Assembly (NCBI GenBank): GCA_039649115.1
Contig: JBBWZQ010000111.1
Coordinates: 1 to 35,439 of the forward strand
DNA from: DATEJJ01 sp039649115
Lineage (GTDB): Bacteria > Actinomycetota > Actinomycetes > Mycobacteriales > Micromonosporaceae
Length of the DNA stretch: 35,439 nt
Direction: 5' to 3'
The notes under the pieces are model-generated. The model did no database searches. It had not been told where the DNA came from and saw only the letters and a list, made by a program, of their open reading frames with translations. Positions 23,262 to 31,303 of this stretch are shown here, one piece after another. Every line of letters starts with the position of its first letter. The stretch's first letter is position 1. Position numbers and translations under genes: made by a program.

Positions 23262-23581
23262 CTCACAAGTGCCGCTGCCGTACTAGTACAGACCATTCCC
23301 CTCGGGACTGGACTGAACAGCATGAGCAAACTACGCTACGCGGCATTGTTGTAGGGTGATCGCCCGCGCGGGCGTCCTGGTCGGGGCGAGCGGGAACATG
23401 AAGGCCGTCGCGTCCTCACTCCGCCGGGTACACCCCGAGGCTGCACACCAGCTCCCGACCGGTTCCCTCTTAGCGTGGACTTCTCCGCTGCTTTCCCCAG
23501 GCGCCGCGAGGCGTTCTTGATCATCTGGTGACACTGTCCTGCGCATCCAGCACACGGGGATGACCGGAAGGTAGGCCGCAC
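23262..23581. other. Intergenic stretch before the phospholipase C gene
   Basis: About 320 bp without a supported gene. It holds a short palindrome GTACTAGTAC at 23278-23287, an 11-codon frame (MSKLRYAALL and stop) near 23322 without homology I recognise, and presumably the phospholipase promoter. I saw no convincing phosphate box or consensus promoter. Confidence 0.4.
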
Positions 23582-25675
23582 ATGAGCACCGTCAACCGTC
23601 GACGCTTCCTCCAACTGGCCGGCGGCGCGACCGCCATGTCGGTCCTGTCGCCGAGCATCGCCCGGGCGGCCGCCATTGCGGCCGACCGCCGCACCGGCAC
23701 CCTGCGCGACGTGGAGCACATCGTCGTGCTGATGCAGGAGAACAGGTCGTTCGACCACTACTTCGGCACGCTGCGCGGCGCGCGCGGCTTCGGAGATCCG
23801 CGGCCGGTGGTGCTGCCCAGCGGCAAGACGGTCTGGTACCAGTCGGACGGCACCCGGGACGTGCTGCCCTTCCGGCCCGGGGCGAGCAACCTCGGGCTGC
23901 AGTTCATCGAGGATCTCCCGCACGGCTGGAATGACAGCCACGACGCCTGGAACCACGGCAGGTACGACCGGTGGGTGCCGGCGAAGGGTGCCACCACCAT
24001 GGCCTACCTCACGCGCGAGGACATCCCCTTCCACTACGCGCTGGCCGACGCGTTCACGGTCTGCGACGCGTACCACTGCTCGCTGATCGGTCCCACGGAC
24101 CCCAACCGCTACTACATGTGGACCGGTTACACCGGCAACGACGGTGCGGGCGGCGGCCCGGTCCTCGCCAACGACGAGCTCGGCTACGACTGGACCACCT
24201 ATCCGGAGCGGCTCGAGAAGGCCGGCGTCTCCTGGAAGGTCTACCAGGACGCGGGCGACGGCCTGGACGCCCCGGGCTTCTGGGGCTGGACCGGCGACGC
24301 CTACATCGGCAACTACGGCGACAACTCCCTGCTGTACTTCCACCAGTACCAGAACGCCGCGCCGGGCAACCCGCTCTACGACAAGGCCCGCACCGGTACC
24401 GACGCGAAGCACGGTGACGACTTCTTCCGCATCCTCAAGGCCGACGTGCTGGGCGGCAAGCTCCCGCAGGTGTCCTGGATCGTGGCACCCGAGGCCTTCA
24501 CCGAGCACCCGAACTGGCCGGTCAACTACGGCGCCTGGTACATCGCCCAGGTGCTGGACGCGCTGACCGCGGACCCCGCGGTGTGGAGCAAGACCGCGCT
24601 GTTCATCACGTACGACGAGAACGACGGCTTCTTCGACCACGTCGTACCCCCGTACCCGCAGGCCGGACGCTCCACTGTGGACGTCGGCGGGGACCTGTTC
24701 GCCCCGTCGGGCACCGACTCCCACGTCGCCGGCCCGTACGGCCTGGGCCAGCGGGTACCGATGATCGTGGTGTCGCCGTGGAGCAAGGGCGGCTGGCTCT
24801 GTTCACAGGTATTCGACCACACCTCGATCGTGCAGTTCGTCGAGCGGCGCTTCGGCGTGCGCGAGCCGAACATCTCGCCGTGGCGCCGGGCGGTGTGCGG
24901 CGACCTGACCGCGGCGTTCGACTTCGGCCGCACGGACACCCGGGTGCCGCCGCTGCCGGACACGAGCGGCTACCTCCCGCCGGACCACGACCGGCACCAC
25001 GACTACGTGCCCACGCCGCCGGCCCATCCGGCACTGCCCAAGCAGGAACGCGGGCTGCGCCCCGCCCGGCCGCTGCCCTACGACCTGGGGGCGGACGGTC
25101 GGGTCGACGCGGCCGGCCTGCGGATCGACTTCGCCAACCACGGCCGGGCCGGCGCGACCTTCCTGGTCACGTCCGCCACGCACCCGGACGGGCCGTGGAC
25201 CTTCACCGTGGCGGCGGGGCGGCACCTGGCCGGCAGTTGGCCCAGCGGGGCCGGGTACGGCTTCTCGGTGCACGGGCCCAACGGCTTCTTCCGCCACCTG
25301 CGGGGGCAGGCAGGCAGCGCGGGACCGGAGGTTGCCGTGCGCCACGACGGGGACGGCGGGCAGGTCCAGCTGATCCTCACCAACGCGGGCCCGGCGCAGG
25401 TCCGCCTCACGGTCACGGACGCGTACCGGGCTGGCCGGCCGGCCAGCTACCGGCTGCGGCCGGGCGCCCGGGCCGTGCACACCGCGGACCTCCGGCACAG
25501 CCACAGCTGGTACGACCTGTCGGTGGTCAGCGACCGGGACGCCGCCTTCCTCCGCCGGCTGGCCGGGCACGTCGAGACGGGCGGACCCAGCACGAGCGAC
25601 CCGGCCATCGCCAACGAGTTGAGCCGTCCTACGCCAGTGAGCCCAGCGGGTGTCCGGTCTCCAGCAGCGACTTGA
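23582..25675 (+). CDS. Tat-exported phosphocholine-specific phospholipase C
   Basis: A 697-residue enzyme of the alkaline-phosphatase superfamily. The Tat signal is residues 1-30 (NRRRFLQLAGGATAMSVLSPSIARA). The catalytic domain begins RDVEHIVVLMQENRSFDHYFGTLRG, with the metal-binding Glu53-Asn54, and continues with SLIGPTDPNRYYMWTG, FITYDENDGFFDHVVPP and QRVPMIVVSPWSKGGWL; the C-terminal third holds two beta-rich DUF756-type domains. This is the non-haemolytic PlcC group that releases phosphocholine from membrane lipids. ATG 23582 has GGAAGG about 10 bases upstream. Its last 47 bases overlap the end of the convergent regulator gene; the final residues (SRPTPVSPAGVRSPAAT) look like read-in rather than conserved sequence. 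Confidence 0.93.
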   Translation: MSTVNRRRFLQLAGGATAMSVLSPSIARAAAIAADRRTGTLRDVEHIVVLMQENRSFDHYFGTLRGARGFGDPRPVVLPSGKTVWYQSDGTRDVLPFRPGASNLGLQFIEDLPHGWNDSHDAWNHGRYDRWVPAKGATTMAYLTREDIPFHYALADAFTVCDAYHCSLIGPTDPNRYYMWTGYTGNDGAGGGPVLANDELGYDWTTYPERLEKAGVSWKVYQDAGDGLDAPGFWGWTGDAYIGNYGDNSLLYFHQYQNAAPGNPLYDKARTGTDAKHGDDFFRILKADVLGGKLPQVSWIVAPEAFTEHPNWPVNYGAWYIAQVLDALTADPAVWSKTALFITYDENDGFFDHVVPPYPQAGRSTVDVGGDLFAPSGTDSHVAGPYGLGQRVPMIVVSPWSKGGWLCSQVFDHTSIVQFVERRFGVREPNISPWRRAVCGDLTAAFDFGRTDTRVPPLPDTSGYLPPDHDRHHDYVPTPPAHPALPKQERGLRPARPLPYDLGADGRVDAAGLRIDFANHGRAGATFLVTSATHPDGPWTFTVAAGRHLAGSWPSGAGYGFSVHGPNGFFRHLRGQAGSAGPEVAVRHDGDGGQVQLILTNAGPAQVRLTVTDAYRAGRPASYRLRPGARAVHTADLRHSHSWYDLSVVSDRDAAFLRRLAGHVETGGPSTSDPAIANELSRPTPVSPAGVRSPAAT

Positions 25676-26402
25676 GGCTGGACACCACCATGTTCCAACC
25701 CTCGCGGGTGCCCTCGACCTGGTCCGCGGGAAGGTCCTCGTGGGTGACCGTGAGCCGCACGGCCTCGCCGACCGGTTCGAGGTCGAACGTGACCCGGGAG
25801 TGGCGCGCCGTCTCGTTCGCGTCGTCCGGCGAGGCCCAGGTGTGCGAGAGGCGGCGCGGCGGATCGACTTCGAGAATGGTGCCGACCACGTCGGCGCCCT
25901 CGTCGTCGAGGCGGCGGTGCTCCCAGCTGTCACCCTTGGCCCAGCCGGACACGTTGCGGTGCCCCCAGTACCGCGCGGTCAGCTCCGGATCGGTGAGGGC
26001 GTTCCAGAGCTGGTCGGGTGTGGTCGCGATGTACGTGACGTGGACCAGTTTCGGCTTGTCCATGGCGTGTCCGTCCTGTTCGAGGAGTCTCTTCATGCTG
26101 CTGAGGGCTTCGAGGTCCGGCTGCTGGAACTTCGCGATCCAGCGTTCGTAGATCTCGTGCAGCGGTACCCGGTTGAGGTGGTGCAGCTTCTCCCGGCCGC
26201 GGCGGACCGTGGCGACGAGTCCCGCCGCTTCGAGCATGGCGAGGTGCTGCGTGATCCCCTGGCGACTCGTCGCGAGGTCCCGGCACAGGGCACCCAGGGT
26301 CTGGCCGTCGTTCTGGTGCAGCCGGTCCAGCAGTTGCCTGCGGGTCGGGTCGGCCAGCGTCCGGAAGACCTGGGCGATGGCGTCGTCCTCGTCCCGCCTC
26401 AT
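25629..26402 (-). CDS. ArsR-type regulator fused to an SRPBCC (AHSA1) domain
   Basis: A 257-residue fusion. Residues about 5-90 are an ArsR winged helix (AIAQVFRTLADPTRRQLLDRLHQNDGQTLGALCRDLATSRQGITQHLAMLEAAGLVATVRRGREKLHHLN). Residues about 115-250 are an SRPBCC/AHSA1 hydrophobic-ligand fold (HVTYIATTPDQLWNALTDPELTARYWGH, GWNMVVSSLKSLLETG). Such fusions couple a ligand pocket directly to DNA binding. No metal-binding CxC is seen. The ATG at 26402 is 7 bp after a TATTGT -10 element on the minus strand, which suggests a leaderless message; an ArsR-like palindrome overlaps that promoter, pointing to autoregulation. Confidence 0.88.
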   Translation of the reverse strand: MRRDEDDAIAQVFRTLADPTRRQLLDRLHQNDGQTLGALCRDLATSRQGITQHLAMLEAAGLVATVRRGREKLHHLNRVPLHEIYERWIAKFQQPDLEALSSMKRLLEQDGHAMDKPKLVHVTYIATTPDQLWNALTDPELTARYWGHRNVSGWAKGDSWEHRRLDDEGADVVGTILEVDPPRRLSHTWASPDDANETARHSRVTFDLEPVGEAVRLTVTHEDLPADQVEGTREGWNMVVSSLKSLLETGHPLGSLA

Positions 26403-26409
26403 CCGGTCG

Positions 26410-26432
26410 ACAATAGGCAAGTAATCACTTGC
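26410..26432 (-). promoter_or_regulatory. Leaderless promoter with ArsR-type operator
   Basis: GCAAGT and ACTTGC form a perfect inverted repeat around AATC (26417-26432). Directly next to it on the minus strand is TATTGT (26415-26410), a good -10 hexamer placed seven bases before the ATG at 26402. The operator occupies the -35/-10 spacer, as expected for autorepression. Confidence 0.65.
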
Positions 26433-26455
26433 ATGTCAACCTCGACCAGCAGCTG

Positions 26456-28996
26456 CTACTCCCGGATGACCTCCACGGCGAGGTCGCCGTCGGCCGGGGT
26501 GAGCACCAGGTCGTCGATGACACCGGCGGCGCGCAGGTCAGCCTCCGCCAGACGGACGTCGGGCACGGCGTGACCGGTCACGGTCACCCGGCTGACCGGG
26601 CCGCGCATCGACAGGCGCGCCTCGGACTTGGCCTTGCGCACCGCCCGCAGCACCTCGGCGACCGCGTCGAGCACCTGCGGGTCACCCGCACCGGCAGCGC
26701 CCGCTTCCGCGGTGCTCGGCCAGGTGGCCCGGTGCACCGAGCCGTCCCGCCACCAGGACCAGACCTCCTCCGTGACGTACGGCAGGAACGGCGCGAACAG
26801 CCGCAGCAGCACCGACAGCGCCCGGCGCAGCGCGGCGCGGGCCGACGCCGCACCGGTACCCTCGCCGTACGCGCGGGACTTGACCAGCTCCAGGTAGTCG
26901 TCGCACAGCTGCCAGAAGAACCGCTCGGTCCGCTCCAGCGCGCGTGTGTAGTCGTAGTCGTCGAACGCGGCGGTCGCGTCGGCGACGACCGCGCCGAGCC
27001 CGGCGAGCATCGCCCGGTCGACGGGCTCGGTGATCGGCGCGTCGTCGGCCGCGCCGCCCAGGCCCAGCACGAACTTGCTGGCGTTGAGGATCTTCACGCT
27101 GAGCCGGCGGCCCACCTTGATCTGGCCGGTGTCGAAGGCCGTGTCCGCGCCCGGCCGCCCCTTGGCCGCCCAGTACCGGACCGCGTCCGTGCCGTACTCC
27201 GCCAGCAGGCTCATCGGGGTGACGACGTTGCCCTTCGACTTGGACATCTTCTTCCGGTCCGGGTCGAGGATCCAGCCGGAGATGGCCGCGTGGGCCCACG
27301 GCAGCACCCCGTGTGCCAGGTGCGCGCGCAGGATCGTGGTGAACAGCCAGGTCCGGATGATCTCGTGCGCCTGCGGGCGGAGGTCCATCGGGAACACGCG
27401 CTCGAACAGGTCCGGATCGCGCAGCCAGCCGCCGGCGATCTGCGGGGTGAGCGATGACGTCGCCCAGGTGTCCATCACGTCCGGGTCGCCGATGAACCCG
27501 CCCGCCTTGCCGCGCTGGTCCTCGGTGAACCCGGGCGGCGCCGTCGAGCTGGGATCGACCGGCAGCGCCGAGGCGTCGGGCAGCACCGGCTCGGCGTAGC
27601 GCGGCTCGCCCGCGGCGTCCAGCCGGTACCACAGCGGGATCGGCACGCCGAAGAAGCGCTGCCGGCTGACCAGCCAGTCACCCGCCAGACCCGCCACCCA
27701 GTGCTCGTACCGCACGCGCATGTGCGCCGGGTGCCAGCGCAGCTCCCGGCCGCGGGCGAGCAGCTCGTCGTGCAGCTTGCGGTCCCGGCCGCCGTTGCGG
27801 ATGTACCACTGCTCGGTGGTCACGATCTCCAGCGGTCGGTCGCCCTTCTCGTAGAACTTGACCGGCCGGCGCACCGGTCGCGGCTCGCCGTCGAGGTCGC
27901 CCGCGTCGCGCAGCAGTGCCACCATCCGCTCCCGGGCGGTGTGCACGGTGGCGCCGGCCAGTCCGGCATAGGCCGCGCGGGCGGCGGGGGAGTCCACGCC
28001 GGCGGGCGGGTCCGGCAGCACGCGGCCGTCCCAGCCGATCACCGGCCGGGTGGCGAGCTGCAGCTCGCGCCACCAGAGCACGTCGGTCAGGTCGCCGAAC
28101 GTGCAGACCATCGCGATGCCCGAACCCTTGTCGGGCTCGGCCAGGTGGTGCGCGACGACGGGCACCTCGACGCCGAAGACCGGGGTGCGCACGGTCTGGC
28201 CGAACAGCGGGCGGTACCGCTCGTCGCCGGGGTGCGCGACCAGCGCGACGCACGCGGGGATCAGCTCGGGCCGGGTGGTCTCGACGAACAGCGCAGTGCC
28301 GTCCGGGCGGCGGAACGCGAGCCGGTGGAAGGCGCCGGGCCACTCCCGGTCCTCCAGTTCTGCCTGGGCGACCGCGGTGCGGAAGGTGACATCCCACAGG
28401 GTCGGCGCCTCGGCCCGGTACGCCTCGCCGCGCGCCAGGTTGTCGAGGAACGCGCGCTGCGAGGTGGTGCGGGCGTCGGCGTCGATGGTGGCGTACGCCA
28501 GCGTCCAGTCCACGGACAGCCCGAGCCGCCGCCACACCGCCTCGAACGCCTTCTCGTCCTCGGCGGTCAGCCGCTCGCACAGCTCGATGAAACTGGGCCG
28601 GGAGACCGGCACCGGCCGCTTCGGGTCGGGCTTGTCCGGCGGTGTGAAGGCCGGGTCGTACGGCAGCGAGGGCTCGCAGCGCACCCCGAAGTAGTTCTGC
28701 ACGCGCCGCTCGGTCGGCAGCCCGTTGTCGTCCCACCCCATCGGGTAGAAGACCGCCTTGCCCCGCATGCGCTGGTGCCGCGCCACGATGTCGGTGTGGG
28801 TGTAGGAGAAGACGTGACCGACGTGCAGCGAGCCGCTGGCGGTCAGCGGCGGCGCGTCGATCGAGTAGATCTCGGCCCGGCTCCGGGTCCGGTCGAAGCG
28901 GTAGATCCCCTGCTCCTCCCACACCGTGGCCCAGCGCTCCTCGAGCCCGTCGAGCGAGGGGGCTTGTGGAACGCTGGATTGGCGCGGTGTCGGCAT
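26456..28996 (-). CDS. valS: Valyl-tRNA synthetase
   Basis: An 846-residue class Ia synthetase that charges tRNA-Val. The HIGH motif is HVGH at 58-61, the KMSKS motif is KMSKS at 583-587, the editing (CP1) domain lies between (about 220-420), and the C-terminal anticodon-binding helical domain includes SARAALRRALSVLLRLFAPFLPYVTEEVWSWW. It is of the shorter type without the long C-terminal coiled coil, so length is normal for that type. The ATG at 28996 is only 24 bp from the stop of the secreted phosphodiesterase-like gene upstream. This leaves little room for a private promoter or T-box leader, so the two may share a transcript. Confidence 0.96.
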   Translation of the reverse strand: MPTPRQSSVPQAPSLDGLEERWATVWEEQGIYRFDRTRSRAEIYSIDAPPLTASGSLHVGHVFSYTHTDIVARHQRMRGKAVFYPMGWDDNGLPTERRVQNYFGVRCEPSLPYDPAFTPPDKPDPKRPVPVSRPSFIELCERLTAEDEKAFEAVWRRLGLSVDWTLAYATIDADARTTSQRAFLDNLARGEAYRAEAPTLWDVTFRTAVAQAELEDREWPGAFHRLAFRRPDGTALFVETTRPELIPACVALVAHPGDERYRPLFGQTVRTPVFGVEVPVVAHHLAEPDKGSGIAMVCTFGDLTDVLWWRELQLATRPVIGWDGRVLPDPPAGVDSPAARAAYAGLAGATVHTARERMVALLRDAGDLDGEPRPVRRPVKFYEKGDRPLEIVTTEQWYIRNGGRDRKLHDELLARGRELRWHPAHMRVRYEHWVAGLAGDWLVSRQRFFGVPIPLWYRLDAAGEPRYAEPVLPDASALPVDPSSTAPPGFTEDQRGKAGGFIGDPDVMDTWATSSLTPQIAGGWLRDPDLFERVFPMDLRPQAHEIIRTWLFTTILRAHLAHGVLPWAHAAISGWILDPDRKKMSKSKGNVVTPMSLLAEYGTDAVRYWAAKGRPGADTAFDTGQIKVGRRLSVKILNASKFVLGLGGAADDAPITEPVDRAMLAGLGAVVADATAAFDDYDYTRALERTERFFWQLCDDYLELVKSRAYGEGTGAASARAALRRALSVLLRLFAPFLPYVTEEVWSWWRDGSVHRATWPSTAEAGAAGAGDPQVLDAVAEVLRAVRKAKSEARLSMRGPVSRVTVTGHAVPDVRLAEADLRAAGVIDDLVLTPADGDLAVEVIRE

Positions 28997-29020
28997 GCGG
29001 CAGATCGTACCGAGCGGCGG

Positions 29021-30352
29021 TCAGCGCCGCGTGTAGATAAATCCGACCTTGTCGACGCCGTCGCCGGAGCGGCCGTGGAAGCCGGCGATCTGCCACCCGG
29101 ACGGCGCGGTCCGGGTCAGACAGTCCGATGTGGTCGTACCGCCGGACAGGGTGGTGCCGAGGTTGGTGGTGAACCGGGCGTAGAAGATCCGCGTATGGCC
29201 GCTGTACGTGGCCTCGCACAGGTAGGCCGAGACGGCGTACTCGCCGCTGCCGAGGGTCAGGGACCCCGCGGTTCCGCCGGCCCCGCCGTGGGCGAGAGTC
29301 GTGCCGCTGCCGAGGGTCACGCTCAGCTGGTCGACCCGGGCGCCGCTGCGCATGGCTATGGTGGTGGCCCGCGCGCCGGCCGGCACGCTGTCGATGTCGT
29401 TGTAGTAGTCGCCGTGCGGGCCGCCGAACTGGTCGCTGAGCTGGAAGGCGGGGTTGGTCGACCAGCTGAACCGGACGGCGATCGGGTCGTGGTCGGAGAG
29501 CATCGCGCCACTGGAATCCAGGAACGCGGCGTGTTCGTTGTTGTAGGAGGTCGCGGTGAGCGAGACGAGCTTGCCGCTGCGGTACAGAATCTTGTCGACG
29601 ACCTCGCACGTGTTGGTGATGGCGGCTTCGTCGCAGACCAGCGGGTCGCCTCCGGCAGCGGGCGGCACGCCGCCGCGCTCCAGCTTGACCCACGCGTCGG
29701 TCAGGCCGTTGCCGGCCGCGAAGGCCGCGATCGTGTCGGCGGCCCGGGTGTACCGGGTGTTGGTGTCACCCATCACGACGACCGCGTTGCCCGACGAGTG
29801 GGTCGCGATGAATGAGGTGAGCTGGCTGAGGTTGGACGCGCGCGACGTCTCGTCACCGGCGGACGTGCCGGCGTTGGTGTGCAGGTTGTAGAAGTCCACG
29901 TAGGCGCCCTCGGCGAGGCGGACCCGCATGAACGTGAAGCCCTTGGGCGTCAGGCAGTCGCCGGAGTCGACCTGGCAGGAGTTCCAGTGCGCCCGCTCGA
30001 AGTCGTCCGCGTCGTACGGGTTGTTCGACAGCGTGTTGAGGCCGCTGCCGATACCGGCGCCGCCACTCGTGGGCGTCCGGTACGGGTGCGCGTCGGCCGC
30101 GTACAGGTTGGCGTGGTAGTTGAAGTCCTCTTGAACATGGATGATGTCGTACGGGCCCAGGCGCTGCCCGATCGCCGTGGTGCTCGACGCGCGCGGCGTG
30201 GGCGCGCTCGACAACCCCTCGGGCAGGCCCGCGATGTTGTACGACAGCACGCTCAACGTGCCGGAGCCGGCGGCCGAGGCGGCGGACGGGACGGCCGTCA
30301 ACCCGATCGCGGCGAGCGCGGCCGCCGCGACGCAGGACAGGATCGTACGCAT
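29021..30352 (-). CDS. Secreted endonuclease/exonuclease/phosphatase-fold protein with lectin-like C-terminus
   Basis: A 443-residue exported protein. Signal peptide residues 1-27 (SCVAAAALAAIGLTAVPSAASA). Residues about 33-295 are an endonuclease/exonuclease/phosphatase domain: LSVLSYNIAGLP, DIIHVQEDFNYH (the metal-binding Glu), VDFYNLHTNAG, VVVMGDTNTRY and MLSDHDPIAVRF (the catalytic Asp-His). The last 145 residues (FQLSDQFGGPHGDYYNDIDSVPAGARATTIAMRSGARVDQLSVTL and the GGTAGSLTLGSGEY stretch) read as a jacalin-like beta-prism. It may act on nucleic acid, sphingomyelin-like lipids or inositol phosphates. ATG 30352 starts the signal peptide. Confidence 0.88.
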   Translation of the reverse strand: MRTILSCVAAAALAAIGLTAVPSAASAAGSGTLSVLSYNIAGLPEGLSSAPTPRASSTTAIGQRLGPYDIIHVQEDFNYHANLYAADAHPYRTPTSGGAGIGSGLNTLSNNPYDADDFERAHWNSCQVDSGDCLTPKGFTFMRVRLAEGAYVDFYNLHTNAGTSAGDETSRASNLSQLTSFIATHSSGNAVVVMGDTNTRYTRAADTIAAFAAGNGLTDAWVKLERGGVPPAAGGDPLVCDEAAITNTCEVVDKILYRSGKLVSLTATSYNNEHAAFLDSSGAMLSDHDPIAVRFSWSTNPAFQLSDQFGGPHGDYYNDIDSVPAGARATTIAMRSGARVDQLSVTLGSGTTLAHGGAGGTAGSLTLGSGEYAVSAYLCEATYSGHTRIFYARFTTNLGTTLSGGTTTSDCLTRTAPSGWQIAGFHGRSGDGVDKVGFIYTRR

Positions 30353-30380
30353 GGTGGGACGGTAAATGTCCCGGGCGGCG

Positions 30381-30421
30381 GGCGGGCGGAATGCTACCGA
30401 ACAGTAGATGAACCGCCCGCC
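30381..30421. repeat. Inverted repeat in a divergent promoter region
   Basis: GGCGGGCGG at 30381-30389 is complementary to CCGCCCGCC at 30413-30421, and a smaller inverted pair CTAC/GTAG lies inside. It sits between the starts of two divergent genes (30352 and 30478). It may be an operator or a cruciform; nothing more can be said. Confidence 0.35.
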
Positions 30422-30477
30422 TGGAACCGGAGGCGGTCAGCCTGCCGTGTCAGGTCTCCCGTGGATACGCTGGCCCT

Positions 30478-31143
30478 ATGACGACTGTCGGGTTCATCGG
30501 GAGCGGGCGTATCGGCGGCACAGTGGCCAGGCTGGCTGTCGCGGCAGGGTACCGGGTGGTGCTCAGCAACTCACGCGGACCCGAGACGCTCAAGGATCTG
30601 GTGGAGGAGCTCGGCCCGCAGGCCCGGGCGGCCACCGCGGCCGAGGCCGCCGCGGCCGGGGACCTGGTGGTGGTGAGCATCCCGCTGCGGGCGTACGGGG
30701 AGGTGCCGGCGCAGCCGTTGGCGGGCAAGGTCGTCATGGACACCAACAACTACTACGCACAGCGCGACGGCCACCTCGCCGAGCTGGATGACGGCTCCAG
30801 CACCAGCAGCGAACTGTTGCAGCGCCACCTGGTCGGGTCCCGGGTCGTCAAGGTGTTCAACAACATCTTCTTCAAGCACCTCACCTCCTTGGCCCGCCCG
30901 GCCGGCGGACCGGGTCGCAGCGCGCTGCCGATCGCGGGCGACGATCCCGGTGCCAAGGCGGCGGTGACCGCGTTCCTCGACGCGATCGGGTTCGACGCCG
31001 TGGACGCCGGTCCGCTGGGCGCGGGCGGGCGGAGCTACCAACCGGGCACTCCGGCGTACGGCGTCCCGTACGGATCGATGAGCGACGATCAGGGGGCGCC
31101 CGCCGACGCCGCGACGGTGCGCGGCGCGCTCTCCACAGCTTGA
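30478..31143 (+). CDS. NADPH-dependent F420 reductase-like oxidoreductase
   Basis: A 221-residue Rossmann protein. The dinucleotide motif GFIGSGRIGGTVARLA is at residues 5-20, followed by VVLSNSRGPETLKDLVEELG (Ser-Arg after beta-2 suits NADPH), GDLVVVSIPLRAYGEVP, VMDTNNYYAQRDG and VVKVFNNIFFKHLTSLARP. This is the F420H2:NADP oxidoreductase (Fno-like)/NAD(P)-binding family that shuttles hydride between NADPH and cofactor F420, common in actinomycetes; members with other substrates exist. A TACGCT element at 30466-30471 lies 6 bp before the ATG, so the message is probably leaderless. Confidence 0.85.
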   Translation: MTTVGFIGSGRIGGTVARLAVAAGYRVVLSNSRGPETLKDLVEELGPQARAATAAEAAAAGDLVVVSIPLRAYGEVPAQPLAGKVVMDTNNYYAQRDGHLAELDDGSSTSSELLQRHLVGSRVVKVFNNIFFKHLTSLARPAGGPGRSALPIAGDDPGAKAAVTAFLDAIGFDAVDAGPLGAGGRSYQPGTPAYGVPYGSMSDDQGAPADAATVRGALSTA

Positions 31144-31152
31144 CAGCTATCG

Positions 31153-31232
31153 ATGTTATCGGTAACAATCGCGGGCAACTGCCTGCCGTCCCGGGCGCGT
31201 ACCCTCGCCTCGAAATGTTATCGCTAACATTT
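31153..31232. promoter_or_regulatory. Two LacI-type operators upstream of the GH43 gene
   Basis: Site 1 at 31154-31167 is TGTTATCGGTAACA (5-bp arms). Site 2 at 31213-31232 is a 20-bp palindrome with arms AAATGTTA and TAACATTT around TCGC. The common core GTTATCGSTAAC differs from the GTGAGCGCTCAC sites near the GH53 gene. Centres are about 62 bp apart, and site 2 ends about 70 bp before the GH43 start. Confidence 0.75.
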
Positions 31233-31303
31233 GCGGAATCCTCTGCGATGCGGGTGCGCCCGCCCCACGCGGCGAGCGCACACCCCAGAGAGAGGCACCC
31301 GCA

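Noticed and set aside
23500..23560. Possible phosphate-control (PHO) box upstream of phospholipase C
   Set aside because: GTTCTTGATCATCTGGTGA has some resemblance, but no clean 11-bp direct repeats, so I do not claim it.
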